Source: Barnesiella sp. (GTDB lineage Bacteria > Bacteroidota > Bacteroidia > Bacteroidales > Muribaculaceae). Taken from it: 64,000 bases of DNA. The stretch covers positions 62,001 to 126,000 of the forward strand of contig JAAVFD010000014.1 in NCBI GenBank assembly GCA_014800945.1. Direction: 5' to 3'. Positions 47,325 through 58,200 of this stretch are shown piece after piece. The position numbers and the translations under genes were made by a program. Below the pieces are notes generated by a model. It searched no databases. It was given only the letters and a program-made list of their open reading frames with translations, and was not told where the DNA came from. Numbering within the stretch: position 1 is the stretch's first letter; each line of letters starts with the position of its first letter.

Positions 47325-49949
47325 ATGCTGACAGCAAAGCAAATCCGCCAGTCGTTCAAGGATTTTTTTGAATCCAAGAACCACCGCATCGTTCCTTCAG
47401 CTCCTATGGTTGTGAAGGATGACCCCACACTCATGTTTACAAATGCCGGTATGAACCAGTTTAAGGACATTATTCTTGGTAATGCCGCTGTTAAATATCC
47501 CCGTGTTGCCGACTCGCAGAAATGCCTGCGTGTAAGCGGCAAGCACAATGACCTTGAAGAGGTGGGCATGGACACATATCACCACACTATGTTTGAAATG
47601 CTCGGCAACTGGTCTTTTGGCGATTATTTCAAGAAAGAGGCTATCGACTGGGCTTGGGAATATCTTGTGGATGTTCTTCATCTTGACCCTAAGCGTCTTT
47701 ATGCAACTGTGTTTGAAGGCTCTCCGGAGGAGGGGCTTACACGCGATGACGAAGCTGCTTCTTATTGGGAGAAACATCTACCCGCTGACCATATTATCAA
47801 CGGCAACAAGCACGATAATTTCTGGGAGATGGGCGACACCGGACCCTGCGGACCCTGCTCGGAAATTCACATCGACCTCCGAAGCGACGAGGAGAGAGCG
47901 GCGGTATCGGGTCGCGAGCTCGTAAACCATGATCATCCTCAGGTTATTGAAATATGGAATCTTGTATTCATGCAGTACAACCGTAAGGCTGACGGTTCGC
48001 TTGAACCGCTGCCCGCAAAGGTTATTGATACCGGTATGGGATTTGAGCGACTCTGCATGGCACTTCAAGGCAAAACATCCAACTACGATACAGATGTTTT
48101 CACACCTCTGATTTCAACAATAGCAACTCTTGCAGGAAAGAAATACGGTGAGAACCCGAAGGTGGATATTGCTATGAGAGTTATTGCGGATCATGTCCGC
48201 ACAATAGCTTTCTCAATAGCCGATTCACAGCTGCCCGGCAATGCAAAGGCTGGATATGTTATTCGCCGAATTCTCCGAAGAGCAGTGCGTTACGCCTACA
48301 CTTTCCTCGAGCAGAAACAGGCATTTATGTATCGCCTCGTTGATACTCTTATTGACACCATGGGTGAGGCTTATCCCGAAATTAAGGCACAGCGGGAACT
48401 TATCATGAAGGTTATAAAAGAGGAGGAGGAAGCATTTTTGCGCACTCTTGAAAATGGCATAAAGATGCTTGAAAATGCCATCGCTGCAGCAAAGGCTGCC
48501 GGCAAAAACGAAATTTCCGGTAAGGAGGCATTCGTGCTCTACGATACTTACGGATTCCCGCTTGATCTTACGGAGTTGATTCTCAAAGAAAACGGCATGA
48601 CTCTTGACCATAAGGGCTTTGAAACAGAAATGGAAGCTCAGAAGGCAAGGGCAAGAAACGCTGCCGCTATTGAGGCAGCCGATTGGGTTGTGGTTAATGA
48701 AGGTGAACCAGAATTCATTGGTTATGATTTCGTGGAAACTCCTGCAAGGATTCTCCGTTACCGCAAAATCAAGCAGAAAAAAGGGGAGTACTATCAGATT
48801 GTGCTCGACAAAACACCTTTCTATGCTGAAATGGGCGGACAGACCGGAGACCGTGGAACTCTCACCGACTCTCAGGGACGGGTAACTGAGATTTTCGACA
48901 CCAAACGTGAAAACGGTATGGGTGTGCATCTTGTTAATAAACTGCCTGAAAATGTAGCCGATACATTCACAGCAAAGATTGATGAGGACGCCAGAACCTC
49001 TACATCTTGTAACCACACGGCTACCCACTTGCTTCATCGTGCCCTCAGAGAGGTGCTCGGCACTCATGTTGAGCAAAAAGGTTCTTTTGTTTCGCCTGAA
49101 GTTCTCCGCTTTGACTTCTCTCACTTCCAGAAACTCACTCCCGAGGAGCTTTCTAAGGTAGAAAAACTTGCAAACAAGATGGTGCGTGAGGCTATTGCAA
49201 GAGATGAACACCGTAATGTGCCTATCGCTCAGGCAAAGGAAATGGGAGCGATGGCATTGTTCGGTGAAAAATATGGCGACGAAGTAAGAGTAATTAAATA
49301 CGGAGATAGTGTTGAGCTTTGCGGTGGCACCCATGTGGCAAATACCGGAAATATCGGAATGATTAAGATCGTTTCTGAAAGTAGTATTGCTGCCGGCATC
49401 CGTAGAATAGAGGCTATCACCGGAGCCGCAGTTGAAAAATCGGTTGACGATATGGTGAATACCATGCGCGAGATTGGTTCTATGCTCAATAATGCCCCGG
49501 ATGTAGTGTCTGCTCTCCGCAAGGCTATTGAGGAAAATGCTGATTTGCGCAAGCAGGCTGAGGACTATTTCAATGAGCGTGCTGCTGCACTTGCAAAAGA
49601 GGCTATTGAATCGGCTAAAACACAAAATGGAGTTAAGATTGTTTCACTCAGAGGTGTAAGGCTCCCGGACATGGCTAAAGCTGTTGCATTTGCTGTAAGA
49701 GCTGCTTCACCTGAGGCAACGATTTTTGTTGGAGCTACAAGCGATGTTTCCGGAAAGCCGCTCCTCACAGTTATGGTTACGGAAGATCTTGTAAAGGCAG
49801 GACACAATGCTTCCCAAATGGTTAGGGAAGCAGCCAAAGCTATCAAAGGCGGTGGTGGAGGTCAGCCCGGCTTCGCACAGGCGGGTGGCAAGGATGCTGA
49901 AGGACTTTCCTCAGCGTTTGAAATTCTTGTTGAATCTGCCGCTAAATAA
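47325..49949 (+). CDS. alaS: Alanyl-tRNA synthetase
   Basis: Charges tRNA-Ala and edits mischarged products; 874 residues, the usual size. Class II motif 1 is near residues 30-55 ([15 protein letters not shown]). Motif 2 ([23 protein letters not shown]) is near 70-95, and motif 3 near 215-245 ([12 protein letters not shown]). The editing domain has [17 protein letters not shown] and [13 protein letters not shown]. The C-Ala end carries the glycine-rich [18 protein letters not shown]. The start at 47325 is preferred to earlier frame positions that fall within the promoter. A terminator follows at 49972-50003. Confidence 0.98.
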   Translation: MLTAKQIRQSFKDFFESKNHRIVPSAPMVVKDDPTLMFTNAGMNQFKDIILGNAAVKYPRVADSQKCLRVSGKHNDLEEVGMDTYHHTMFEMLGNWSFGDYFKKEAIDWAWEYLVDVLHLDPKRLYATVFEGSPEEGLTRDDEAASYWEKHLPADHIINGNKHDNFWEMGDTGPCGPCSEIHIDLRSDEERAAVSGRELVNHDHPQVIEIWNLVFMQYNRKADGSLEPLPAKVIDTGMGFERLCMALQGKTSNYDTDVFTPLISTIATLAGKKYGENPKVDIAMRVIADHVRTIAFSIADSQLPGNAKAGYVIRRILRRAVRYAYTFLEQKQAFMYRLVDTLIDTMGEAYPEIKAQRELIMKVIKEEEEAFLRTLENGIKMLENAIAAAKAAGKNEISGKEAFVLYDTYGFPLDLTELILKENGMTLDHKGFETEMEAQKARARNAAAIEAADWVVVNEGEPEFIGYDFVETPARILRYRKIKQKKGEYYQIVLDKTPFYAEMGGQTGDRGTLTDSQGRVTEIFDTKRENGMGVHLVNKLPENVADTFTAKIDEDARTSTSCNHTATHLLHRALREVLGTHVEQKGSFVSPEVLRFDFSHFQKLTPEELSKVEKLANKMVREAIARDEHRNVPIAQAKEMGAMALFGEKYGDEVRVIKYGDSVELCGGTHVANTGNIGMIKIVSESSIAAGIRRIEAITGAAVEKSVDDMVNTMREIGSMLNNAPDVVSALRKAIEENADLRKQAEDYFNERAAALAKEAIESAKTQNGVKIVSLRGVRLPDMAKAVAFAVRAASPEATIFVGATSDVSGKPLLTVMVTEDLVKAGHNASQMVREAAKAIKGGGGGQPGFAQAGGKDAEGLSSAFEILVESAAK

Positions 49950-49971
49950 GGTATTAGGTTTCTATAAATAG

Positions 49972-50003
49972 AAAAGGCTGTGCAATTTGCACAGCCTTTT
50001 TTA
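49972..50003 (+). terminator. Terminator of alaS
   Basis: AAAAGGCTGTGCA and TGCACAGCCTTTT arms around a few-base loop, followed by TT. It begins 22 nt past the alaS stop and, being nearly symmetrical, may work in both directions. Confidence 0.88.
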
Positions 50004-50068
50004 GTCTATTATCAGATATGTTATATCCGGCATACGCATAGCCCCCACTTTCGTATAGGCACAAAAAA

Positions 50069-50096
50069 AAGAGTCGAATCAACTGATTCGGCTCTT
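50069..50096 (-). terminator. Terminator of the small acidic lipoprotein gene
   Basis: AAGAG..CGAATCA and TGATTCG..CTCTT arms with one central mismatch. On the minus strand it is followed by eight T residues. Confidence 0.85.
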
Positions 50097-50117
50097 ATCT
50101 CTTGTCGTAGCTTACTA

Positions 50118-50312
50118 TTATTCAGCAACTACAGCTGCAGAGTCAGCACATGCGCTATCGCAAGCTGCGCTGTCAACAACAGCAACTTCTTCAACAACAG
50201 CTTCCTCAACAACTACAGCTGAATCAGCAGCTTCAGCAGCTTTGTCAGAAGAACCGCAAGAGAAAAGAGATACGCTGAAAAGAACAGCAAGCATTAAAAC
50301 TAACTTTTTCAT
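50118..50312 (-). CDS. Small acidic lipoprotein, low complexity
   Basis: A 64-residue lipoprotein. The signal ends SLFSC with the lipidated Cys at 19. The mature 46 residues are almost only Ala, Val, Glu, Asp, Ser and Cys (VVVEEAVVEEVAVVDSAA), with a repeated DSA unit and three more cysteines (AACDSACADSAA). It carries strong negative charge. The start at 50312 is fixed by the promoter at 50362-50391 and by the signal peptide. It has its own promoter and terminator, so it is a genuine single-gene unit. I know of no function; short acidic lipoproteins of this type are common in Bacteroidales. Confidence 0.8.
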   Translation of the reverse strand: MKKLVLMLAVLFSVSLFSCGSSDKAAEAADSAVVVEEAVVEEVAVVDSAACDSACADSAAVVAE

Positions 50313-50361
50313 TTTTCTTTTTGATTTAATATTAAAACAATTTTTAGCTTCAAAAACGATG

Positions 50362-50391
50362 CAAAGGTAATACTTCTTTATGACTCTGCAA
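50362..50391 (-). promoter_or_regulatory. Promoter of the small acidic lipoprotein gene
   Basis: On the minus strand, TTG (50389-50391), 19-nt spacer, TACCTTTG (50362-50369), 49 nt upstream of the ATG at 50312. Confidence 0.72.
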
Positions 50392-50482
50392 GCGTTTTTT
50401 ACTTTTTTTTTCCTCAAAATCATGTTTTTCTTTAAAAAACCACAATTTTTGTAGCTTTCACACTCCGGATTTAACAATTTTA

Positions 50483-52180
50483 TCACTCTCTGGTGCTTTT
50501 CGCTACTATTTCGTTTGCCAGAGCTACCGCTTTGGTTATGTGGTCACAGATATGGTCCTCGCCTATGAGATGCTCCACATTAGCGTGCTCAAGCACCTTA
50601 TGAACATTCTCGTTTACACCGCTGAGAACAACATGGATGCCTTCCGACTGCGATGACTTTATAAGAATCTCAAGGTTATGAACACCCGTAGCATCGATAA
50701 ACGGAACCTTGCGCATTCGAAGAATCCTTACAATTGGCTTGTTTGCCATCGAGTTGCGCATAAGTTCGTCAAACTTGGTGGCTACACCGAAGAAGAACGG
50801 GCCGTCTATTTCATATATCTCCACGCCGTGAGCAACATTCAGCACCTCATGCACTGTAGCCTCGCTGCCTTCGGCAACATCAAGCTGCTCGGAATAGACG
50901 CGTATCTGGGTGTTTTCCATAACACGGCGTAAAAACAGGATGATTGCGAGAAGCAGACCGATTTCTATTGCAATTGTGAGATCAAAAATCACTGTTAGCA
51001 GAAATGTAACAGTCAGAACTGTCACATCGCTCTTCGGGTTGTTCATAATACCCTTGATTGTGCGCCAGCCGCTCATATTATAACTTACCATTATAAGCAC
51101 GGCGGCGAGAGTTGCCATCGGCACAAGATTGATAAGAGGCATCAGAAACAAGAAGATGAGCAAAAGCACCAGAGCGTGAACTATGCCGGCAACCGGGGTA
51201 CGTCCGCCATTGGTAATATTGGTCATTGTGCGTGCTATCGCACCTGTCACAGGAATACCGCCGAAGAAAGGCACAACTATATTGGCAACACCCTGACCGA
51301 TAAGCTCTGTGTTGCTGTTTGTGCGTGAACCGGTCACACCATCGGCTACTGTTGAAGATAGCAGAGACTCTATAGCGCCAAGTATCGCTATGGTAAATGC
51401 CGAGGGGAGGAGTTGATTGATAGTTGCCATATTCAGCACAAAGCCGTGAGGCTCCGGTATATCAGTGGGAAGGGTGCCGAAGCGGTCACCGATAGTTTCG
51501 ATATGAAAGCCGGGCATGGAGTTGATAAACCACACAAGCACAGTAACGATTATTATTGAAATTAGCGCACCCGGAAGTTTTTTTGAAATTTTGGGAGTTG
51601 CTATTATAATAAGGAGTGACACTACTCCAACGGCAAGGGTTGTCCAGTCAATATTGCCGAAGTTTCTTATATATTCACCCCACTTGGGTATGAATTCACT
51701 CGGAACATTCTTGAGCCCGAGACCGAAAAAGTCATTTATCTGTGTTGAGAAAATTGTCAGGGCAATGCCGGCGGTGAAACCTACAACGATTGGATAAGGG
51801 ATGAACTTTATTACGGTTCCGAGATGAAATAATCCCAATAGCACCAATATTAACCCTGCCATAAGGGTGGCTATGGCAAGACCCTGCAAGCCGTAAGTGG
51901 CTATGATATTGTAAACTATAACGATGAATGCGCCGGTAGGACCGCCTATCTGAACTGAGCAACCACCTAATGCTGACACAAGAAAACCGCCGATGATAGC
52001 TGTGATAAGTCCCACTGTAGGACTTACACCACTCGCTATACCGAAGGCTATGGCGAGTGGCAACGCCACTATGCCTACAACAACACCGGCTATTAAGTCA
52101 CTTTTTAGACGCTTGGCATCGTAATGCCTCAGCGCAGAGAAGAGCTTGGGTCTGAAATCGATTGATCCTGATAGATTCAT
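50483..52180 (-). CDS. SulP-family anion transporter with STAS domain
   Basis: A 565-residue inner-membrane transporter of the SLC26/SulP family (sulfate, bicarbonate or other anions). The membrane part (about 20-420) has the family opening LKSDLIAGVVVGIVALPLAIAF split over the first helix, then GGCSVQIGGPTGAF and the substrate-region motif NIVVPFFGGIPVTGAIARTM. The C-terminal STAS domain is about 435-550 (VEIYEIDGPFFFG, RMRKVPFIDATGVHNLE). It has its own promoter (52243-52250), and its transcript leader can form a CGGCG/CGCCG hairpin (52207-52225). The true substrate is not determinable. Confidence 0.95.
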   Translation of the reverse strand: MNLSGSIDFRPKLFSALRHYDAKRLKSDLIAGVVVGIVALPLAIAFGIASGVSPTVGLITAIIGGFLVSALGGCSVQIGGPTGAFIVIVYNIIATYGLQGLAIATLMAGLILVLLGLFHLGTVIKFIPYPIVVGFTAGIALTIFSTQINDFFGLGLKNVPSEFIPKWGEYIRNFGNIDWTTLAVGVVSLLIIIATPKISKKLPGALISIIIVTVLVWFINSMPGFHIETIGDRFGTLPTDIPEPHGFVLNMATINQLLPSAFTIAILGAIESLLSSTVADGVTGSRTNSNTELIGQGVANIVVPFFGGIPVTGAIARTMTNITNGGRTPVAGIVHALVLLLIFLFLMPLINLVPMATLAAVLIMVSYNMSGWRTIKGIMNNPKSDVTVLTVTFLLTVIFDLTIAIEIGLLLAIILFLRRVMENTQIRVYSEQLDVAEGSEATVHEVLNVAHGVEIYEIDGPFFFGVATKFDELMRNSMANKPIVRILRMRKVPFIDATGVHNLEILIKSSQSEGIHVVLSGVNENVHKVLEHANVEHLIGEDHICDHITKAVALANEIVAKSTRE

Positions 52181-52242
52181 AGACTTTGCAAGTAAAAAAT
52201 GTGATGCGGCGCAATAAAAACGCCGTGTTATTTTTGAAACTG

Positions 52243-52250
52243 CAAAGTTA
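52243..52250 (-). promoter_or_regulatory. -7 box of the SulP gene
   Basis: TAACTTTG on the minus strand, full match, 62 nt upstream of the ATG at 52180. The leader contains a 5-bp hairpin at 52207-52225. Confidence 0.65.
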
Positions 52251-52344
52251 TGCCTTTATTACCAAAATCAACACACTTTCACTGAATTTTTAATTGCCTT
52301 TTATCAAAAAAGAGCGAAACAAATTTTTATTGTCGAACCGGCTA

Positions 52345-53289
52345 TTAATAGGCTTTACGGTATTTATCTTCACCCATGGTATCCTCAAGAATACTCAGAT
52401 ACGAACTGTAGCGGCTGCGAGATATCAGATTGTCTTCCACAGCTGCGCGAACCGCGCAACCCGGCTCATGAGTATGGGTGCAGTTATTATATTTGCAGTC
52501 GGCGGATACTTTGAATATCTCCGGAAAATAATGTGCCACCTCATTACGGTTTATATCAACAGTGCCGAACCCTTTCACTCCGGGAGTGTCAATGATGAAA
52601 CCACCGGGAGCAGGGAGTTCGAACATCTCTGAAAACGTTGTGGTGTGCATTCCTGTATCATGAACGCTGCTTATCTCGGCTGTGCGGAGCTCAAGACCCG
52701 GAATCAAACGGTTTATAAGTGTGGATTTCCCAACACCGCTGTTGCCGGACAGCAAAGTGGTTTTTCCGGCAAGATGTTTCCGCAGTTCATCAATTCCTTC
52801 GCCTGACTCGGCGGAGGTATGAATTACCGAATAGCCGATTGAACGGTAGAGATATGTCACAGCTTCAAGATATTCCTCTCTTTCACTGTCGCCTTTGCAT
52901 AGATCTGTTTTGTTGATAACCAGAGTGGCGGGAATAGCATAAGCTTCAGCGGTAGCGAGAAAGCGGTCTATGAATGTTGTGGAAGTAACAGGGTGGAAAA
53001 GTGTGGCTACAAGGCACGCGCTATCTATATTAGCCGCAATTATATGAGCTTCCTTGCTAAGGTTGCTGGAACGGCGTATTATGTAGTTGCGTCGTGGAGA
53101 AATGGCGGTGATGTATGAGTCACCGGATTCGCTCGGTCGCACTTCGACTTTGTCACCTACCGCTACCGGATTAGTTGTGCGTATCCCTTTGATGCGGAAA
53201 TTACCTTTTATTTTGCAAGGCATTTCAGTTCCGTCATCTGTGCGGACTATATAGGAGCTACCCGTATTTTTTATTACTGTTCCTTCCAT
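52345..53289 (-). CDS. rsgA: Ribosome small-subunit-dependent GTPase RsgA
   Basis: Circularly permuted GTPase that helps mature the 30S subunit. The 314 residues have an N-terminal OB fold (1 to about 75). G4 (VINKTDLC) comes near 118-125, before the P-loop GNSGVGKST near 180 and the G3 DTPGVKGFG near 230, the order expected for RsgA. The C-terminal zinc-binding segment is CKYNNCTHTHEPGC near 258-271. No promoter box was found upstream, where the terminator of the winged-helix gene lies at 53306-53336. Confidence 0.97.
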   Translation of the reverse strand: MEGTVIKNTGSSYIVRTDDGTEMPCKIKGNFRIKGIRTTNPVAVGDKVEVRPSESGDSYITAISPRRNYIIRRSSNLSKEAHIIAANIDSACLVATLFHPVTSTTFIDRFLATAEAYAIPATLVINKTDLCKGDSEREEYLEAVTYLYRSIGYSVIHTSAESGEGIDELRKHLAGKTTLLSGNSGVGKSTLINRLIPGLELRTAEISSVHDTGMHTTTFSEMFELPAPGGFIIDTPGVKGFGTVDINRNEVAHYFPEIFKVSADCKYNNCTHTHEPGCAVRAAVEDNLISRSRYSSYLSILEDTMGEDKYRKAY

Positions 53290-53305
53290 AAATTTGTAAA
53301 TAAAA

Positions 53306-53336
53306 GAGACTGTGACAAACTTTTTGACACAGCCTC
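53306..53336 (-). terminator. Probable terminator of the winged-helix gene
   Basis: GAG.CTGTG and CACAG.CTC arms with one mismatch, followed on the minus strand by TTTTATTT. It lies about 130 nt past the stop of the winged-helix gene and just upstream of rsgA. Confidence 0.55.
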
Positions 53337-53465
53337 TGAGACGTTTTACAATGTAACGGATGAATAAAGCCGTATCACAATCTGTATTCAGATTCTTCGG
53401 CTACTCACACATCAGTTACATTTGCAATCTGATATAGAAATTTAATTCTAATTGTCGATTGGGAA

Positions 53466-53675
53466 TTACTTAACGAGACGAACAAGAAGTTCTTTATCTT
53501 CTGCGCTTTCCTCAAAGGCTACTTTTCCTTCGCGGGCAAGCCAGCCGAGAGCTGCATAAACTTCTTTGTCTTTAAGTTTGGTCATTTTTTTGATTTGCTT
53601 AAGGCCGAGAACATCAGCTTCATTGAGAGAGTTCCACACAAGTCCGGCAAATGTTCCGATTGTCTCAGTGTTCAT
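53466..53675 (-). CDS. Winged-helix DNA-binding-like protein (DUF2582 family)
   Basis: A 69-residue single-domain protein. IGTFAGLVWNSLNE, then LKQIKKMTKLKDKEVYAALG and WLAREGKVAFEE, form the helix-turn-helix and wing typical of DUF2582. It is abundant in Bacteroidota, where its target genes are unknown; DNA binding has not been shown for this protein. A promoter lies at 53740-53747, with a leader of roughly 60 nt. It is monocistronic. Confidence 0.9.
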   Translation of the reverse strand: MNTETIGTFAGLVWNSLNEADVLGLKQIKKMTKLKDKEVYAALGWLAREGKVAFEESAEDKELLVRLVK

Positions 53676-53739
53676 TGTAAAAAAGTTTATTTGTTAAACA
53701 TTATTATGTCTGTGCATAACTATTTTTAATGTGCGCTGC

Positions 53740-53747
53740 AAAGTTAC
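53740..53747 (-). promoter_or_regulatory. -7 box of the winged-helix gene
   Basis: TAACTTTG on the minus strand, full match to TAnnTTTG, 64 nt upstream of the ATG at 53675. Confidence 0.62.
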
Positions 53748-53858
53748 GACTTTTTTATCATTCTCTGCTATTATTTAACTAACAATTTTTCAATGAGATA
53801 AGTTCACGCTCAAATTTGTAATGTTTTCATAACTGTTTTTTCATATCTCAATTGGCTC

Positions 53859-54695
53859 TTATTTGAGAAATTGCTGTACCCGTTGTTGCGACACACCGAG
53901 TTTCACTGCTCGTTTGGCATCCGATTTGGCATCATCGTTTCTGTACCTCATCTTGTTCAGTACCGCGCGGTACAGGTATAGTTCTCCTTCCGATGGATTG
54001 ATTCTCAGACCTTCGGCTATATCAGAGGAAGCATCATTTAGATTGGCTGTCATTATTCGGCACAGTGCTCTTACCGCATAATATTCTGCCTGAGGGTCTT
54101 TCTCAATTACTTTTGTCAGGGGAGAAATAGCCTCGGCATATCTACCGGTAGAGGTGTATATATTGCCGGCTAATATTAGTGCCAATTGGTTGTCAGGCGA
54201 ATACTGTAACAATGTGTCAAGATCAGCTTCTGCATCGCTCGCTTTGCCTTTACGCATATAATAATTTATTCGCATCGCTCTGGCTCGTACATTAGCGGTA
54301 TCTATGGCAAGTATGCGGTTGCAGTCGCTGAGAGCCTCGTCATATTTACCCAATGCTTCATAAACGGTTGCTCTGTTGGCAAGTACTGGCACCGTGCGCG
54401 GAGCTATGTTGCAGGCATCGGTGAGGGTGCTGAGGGCAAGAGAGTCTTGCCCCTGGTAAAACTGTATCATTCCCAGATTTGAAAGTAGCAGCAGATTGGC
54501 AGGGTTTGCTGGCTCCATGCGCATTGCTGTGCGCAGATATTTCTCTGCAATCTCCCAGTCACCTTTTGCTATCGCACTGTCAGCCGCTCCCATCATTTTT
54601 ATATAAGGTGTCTCATCTGCAAAAGATTTGGCAGGGGAGCACCATAATGATGCGGCTGTTATAAACAGTATGGCAAGCTTGATTTTGTATGTCAT
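53859..54695 (-). CDS. Exported tetratricopeptide-repeat protein
   Basis: A 278-residue protein with a signal peptide (1 to about 25, SPAKSFAD) followed by about seven TPR units (for example AEKYLRTAMRMEPANP near 50, ALGKYDEALSDCNRILAID near 113, STGRYAEAISPLTKVIEKDP near 180). TPR arrays are protein-protein scaffolds; no catalytic domain is attached. The start at 54695 follows the promoter at 54718-54747; the longer frame would begin upstream of it. It is divergent from the PepSY-like lipoprotein gene. The partner is unknown. Confidence 0.9.
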   Translation of the reverse strand: MTYKIKLAILFITAASLWCSPAKSFADETPYIKMMGAADSAIAKGDWEIAEKYLRTAMRMEPANPANLLLLSNLGMIQFYQGQDSLALSTLTDACNIAPRTVPVLANRATVYEALGKYDEALSDCNRILAIDTANVRARAMRINYYMRKGKASDAEADLDTLLQYSPDNQLALILAGNIYTSTGRYAEAISPLTKVIEKDPQAEYYAVRALCRIMTANLNDASSDIAEGLRINPSEGELYLYRAVLNKMRYRNDDAKSDAKRAVKLGVSQQRVQQFLK

Positions 54696-54717
54696 CAGTT
54701 TTTTATTGTATGTGGCG

Positions 54718-54747
54718 CAAAGATAGTCAGATATAGTGAACTTGCAA
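54718..54747 (-). promoter_or_regulatory. Promoter of the TPR gene
   Basis: On the minus strand, TTG (54745-54747), 19-nt spacer, TATCTTTG (54718-54725), 22 nt upstream of the ATG at 54695. Confidence 0.7.
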
Positions 54748-54793
54748 TAATTGTTTTGTGTTATGTTAAAAAACAAACAACTAAACCACCGAT

Positions 54794-55222
54794 ATGAAAA
54801 GTAACATTTACACTCTTATAATATTTTTTGCAACCATATTCGCCATAGCTTCGTGTGAAAATGACGTTTGGGAGGATTTGCCTTCACCGGTTGCCAATTT
54901 TTTCACAACCTATTTTCCCGGGCAGGAGGTTAACAGTTATACCACCGGGAACAATGAAAGCATTGCAACAGTAAAAGGTGGAGTGACGGTTACTTTCAAC
55001 AGCCATAATTCTTGGATTACTGTAAACGGCAACGGTTCTCCATTACCTGAAATTCTCATCTATGACCAACTTCCGGAAAAACTATATACTTATCTGGAGC
55101 AGACAGAAAATACAGCAAATGTATATAAAATATCGAGAAACTCAACAGTCTATACTGTAGAACTGCTTGATTCGTCAATCACGTATGATATATCCTCTCA
55201 GGTTGTTAAATCAGTTGTGTGA
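54794..55222 (+). CDS. PepSY-like lipoprotein
   Basis: A 142-residue lipoprotein with lipobox IASC (Cys21). The mature part resembles the PepSY-like/DUF2874 proteins of Bacteroidetes: LPSPVANFFTTYFPGQEV, a strand GGVTVTFNSHNSWITVNGNG, then LPEILIYDQLPEKLYTYL and a final strand pair VYTVELLDSSITYDIS. These are small exported proteins of unknown function, perhaps inhibitors or ligand binders. The gene is divergent from the TPR gene; the plus-strand promoter is weak (TTGTTTTG at 54751-54758, one mismatch). Confidence 0.75.
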   Translation: MKSNIYTLIIFFATIFAIASCENDVWEDLPSPVANFFTTYFPGQEVNSYTTGNNESIATVKGGVTVTFNSHNSWITVNGNGSPLPEILIYDQLPEKLYTYLEQTENTANVYKISRNSTVYTVELLDSSITYDISSQVVKSVV

Positions 55223-55240
55223 AACTCATAATCGATGCTT

Positions 55241-55274
55241 AGACCCCATTAATAAATATTGGGGAACTGGGTCT
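55241..55274. terminator. Hairpin between convergent genes
   Basis: AGACCC and GGGTCT arms with an inner CCCCA..TTGGGG pairing, followed by TATTTT on the plus strand. It overlaps the first base of the fimbrillin-like gene's stop codon. Confidence 0.6.
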
Positions 55275-58200
55275 TATTTTTCCCTTACCGCTCTCACTTG
55301 TCTTCCGTTCATTGACCAAAGATTGCCGGATGAGCGGGCGTCATTAACTCCGCCTTCTTGAGCGGTGTTTCCGTTATCGGAATAATTTAACGGGTTGGAA
55401 ACAAAAGCACCGGTTATATTATAGTATGAGCCGTAAATATAATTGTAGCTGCCGTGTACTAAGCAGGATACATCTGAAGTCCAGATAGACAAGGTGTTTT
55501 CAAATAAATCCAGAGTAAAAGGATAGACATAGGAATAGTGCGGATATTCCGAACTGATGCTTTGATCTCCCGGTTCCATCGGGAGTCCCGGTGATATTGG
55601 CGCTGAAATACCTGTTGGTGTTGTAGCACCGCCTATTCTCGCTGAAAGGAAAGGGGTGGCACAAAATGAAATACCTGATTCCGGAAAATAGTAGGTTCCG
55701 TTTTCAAGTTTACCTGTATTCTTGTTAAGGCGATCAAAAGCGCGGTTTGGAGGTACCATAAATTCGGGTGGACAAGGGTCATAAACGGTTTTTATTGGAA
55801 TCCTGTCACCTTGAGCATGGCTCAGATATCCGGTGCCGGATTGTCCTACGCACCACAAATCATCATAACGGGTGTAATTATCTGAAAAGCCGCCCCCGTC
55901 TCCGTTACTCACTCGTCCGCTCGGCCACAAAATATGGTCAGCCCACAACTCCTTTTTCAAGGGCACCGGGCCCGGTTTATATATATGGTCTCCGTTTCCG
56001 GTCCACCAGGACACATAGTATGCGTTTGTTGTGGCACCTGTCTGAAAATCGTTGAAAGTAGGATCAGGGTTAAATGACAGGTTGCATACCGAGGGTACAG
56101 CCCACGGCACTTTCACCGATTCACCGGGTGTGAATTGTTTCACAAAATTGTATCCCTGACTCAGACTATAAGTCTGGCTGCCGTCCAAATTGTGGGTTGT
56201 TAGCGCTTGATTTGCGTAAGTGGCTCGGAAGGCGTAGTATTCCCCGTAACTGCCGGAGTTGAAAGAAGATGTTCGATGAGGTATGCCCATTAACGGATCC
56301 TTTCGTCCCCAGTTAAAGGCCGGTGCAAAACCACTTCTTGTTGCATTATACTGCTGCTGCCATATCCGGTAGCTGTTTTTTGTAACGAAAATGCCCGCTT
56401 CTTCCTTGATTTTATCAGGTTGTAACACTGCTGAACCTCGATTCTGTGCCGGCTTCCAGTAGGCTGCTCGCTCATCATCACCTCCCGTGGGGTCCGGGGT
56501 ATGCCATCCAATGTTTATAGTCATAAAGGTAAATGGCTCACCATTATTGGTTGTTACAGTCACATTATCGTTCAAGTAGGGATTGTTTGCCGTTGTCCAT
56601 AGATGCCAGCTCCACATTATATCGCCCTTATTGTCGCGCACCGCAACTATGGTGTTTCCTTGATCAATATACAGCGGGTCAATATAAATGGTGAGAAAAT
56701 CATCATCTAAATAAACAAGTTGAACTGCATTCTTTGCCGTTGTGGTCACAATTGCTGCATCAGAAATCGTAACACCGCAATTTTTGATATATGGATTTGT
56801 TATCGGATTGCCGAGATGATTCTCAAAGGTATAATGACGATGTTGATTGACATTACCGGTGTAACGGTAAGCTTCTTCATTAGGAGCTCCGTTCTTTATT
56901 GCATTGCCGTAAACAAGTGGAATTTTGTAATAGCCGGGTTGATTAATCATATAGCAGTTTGCGGTAGAGTAGGCACCATCCTGTCTGTTACCGCGAAGGG
57001 TGGCGAGATTTACCGGATTGTCAGCTGTACCTAAAGGAGTCGCATTTTTAAGAATGCTGTAAGTTGAATTACTGTATAATGCTCCCTGAGGAGAGACATT
57101 AACGTGTCCGCAGCACACAGAGTCCTCAAGATTCTTTTCAAACCATTCAGCAAAATCATTTGGATTATCGGCAAAACCGTATTCAGCCGGGCGGAAATCG
57201 CCTTTGCTGCCCGGCTTCGGATCGTATGTTACACTTGACCAGCCTATAGAACTGATCTCTTTGCCTTGGGCATCATATAGCACCGGATACCATTCAATAG
57301 GCGCAATTTTACGCAGATTGCCGGCTTTGTCGTAGTAACGGGCGTAGCTCACAACGGTCTTGTCGTCAAAACCACCGGTATAGGGATAACGACCACCCTC
57401 TTTAACCAGTTTGAGAACATATTCTATATCAAAAGTGGTGATTACGTATGTTACAATGGTGCCTTGCTCCCACTCCCGGTCATTGTCATCGGCATCCTTA
57501 CCACCGATTTTACCACGCATTTTTATATAATCGTTCTTATCATGGAATTCCGCCTCGATATATGCGCTCTCAGGTAATTTCTGAGGTATGAGCATGAACA
57601 TTCTGTCCGGATCGGTGACACACCACCAGTCATCCTCGCTGTCTTTACTGAATTCCGATAGTATAGGCTCACGTTTATTTCCGAAAAAGTCATCATCTGC
57701 CAGAGTATATTCCGCATCCGGTGAGCCGAGCGGAATCCATGATCCCTTTTCTCTGTCTTGAGCATCCGGTGAAATACCGCCATTAATATTCGGATTCGAG
57801 AAATCGTCATAATCAGTAAGATTATAAGGCTTTACTGAGTGCTTGTATCTTCCGGAACCATAAACTCCGCCAAGAGTAACTTTGGTAAGGCAGGATGCCA
57901 GATTTTTATCATCAACCAAAAATCTGACTCCGGTGAGAATATGATCAAAAAGTAGAGGTACGGTGTGACGGTAGTTTCCCGGAGCATCAACTGTTGCAGC
58001 TCCCAGGTCTATCTGGTCATCAACACTCACCGGAACAGTAAAGTCAAATTGCTGAGTGCCATCATCGGCATCTTCAGCAATCTTTAATCCCGGAGCATCG
58101 TAGGGGGCATAACCGAAGAAACGGATTAAGTTGTAGTCATCGGTCCAGACATTCCAATAGAAGCTGTTGCCAACAGACGTCCAACGGTTGCCATTATTTT

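Noticed and set aside
48225-49625. A 466-codon open frame antisense to alaS
   Set aside because: It mirrors the codon structure of alaS, has no promoter, and its translation lacks any domain pattern. alaS is certain on the other strand.
50118-50312. CRISPR-like or tandem DNA repeat
   Set aside because: The repetitive look comes from codons for a low-complexity Ala/Val/Glu/Asp protein; there is no regular spacer structure.
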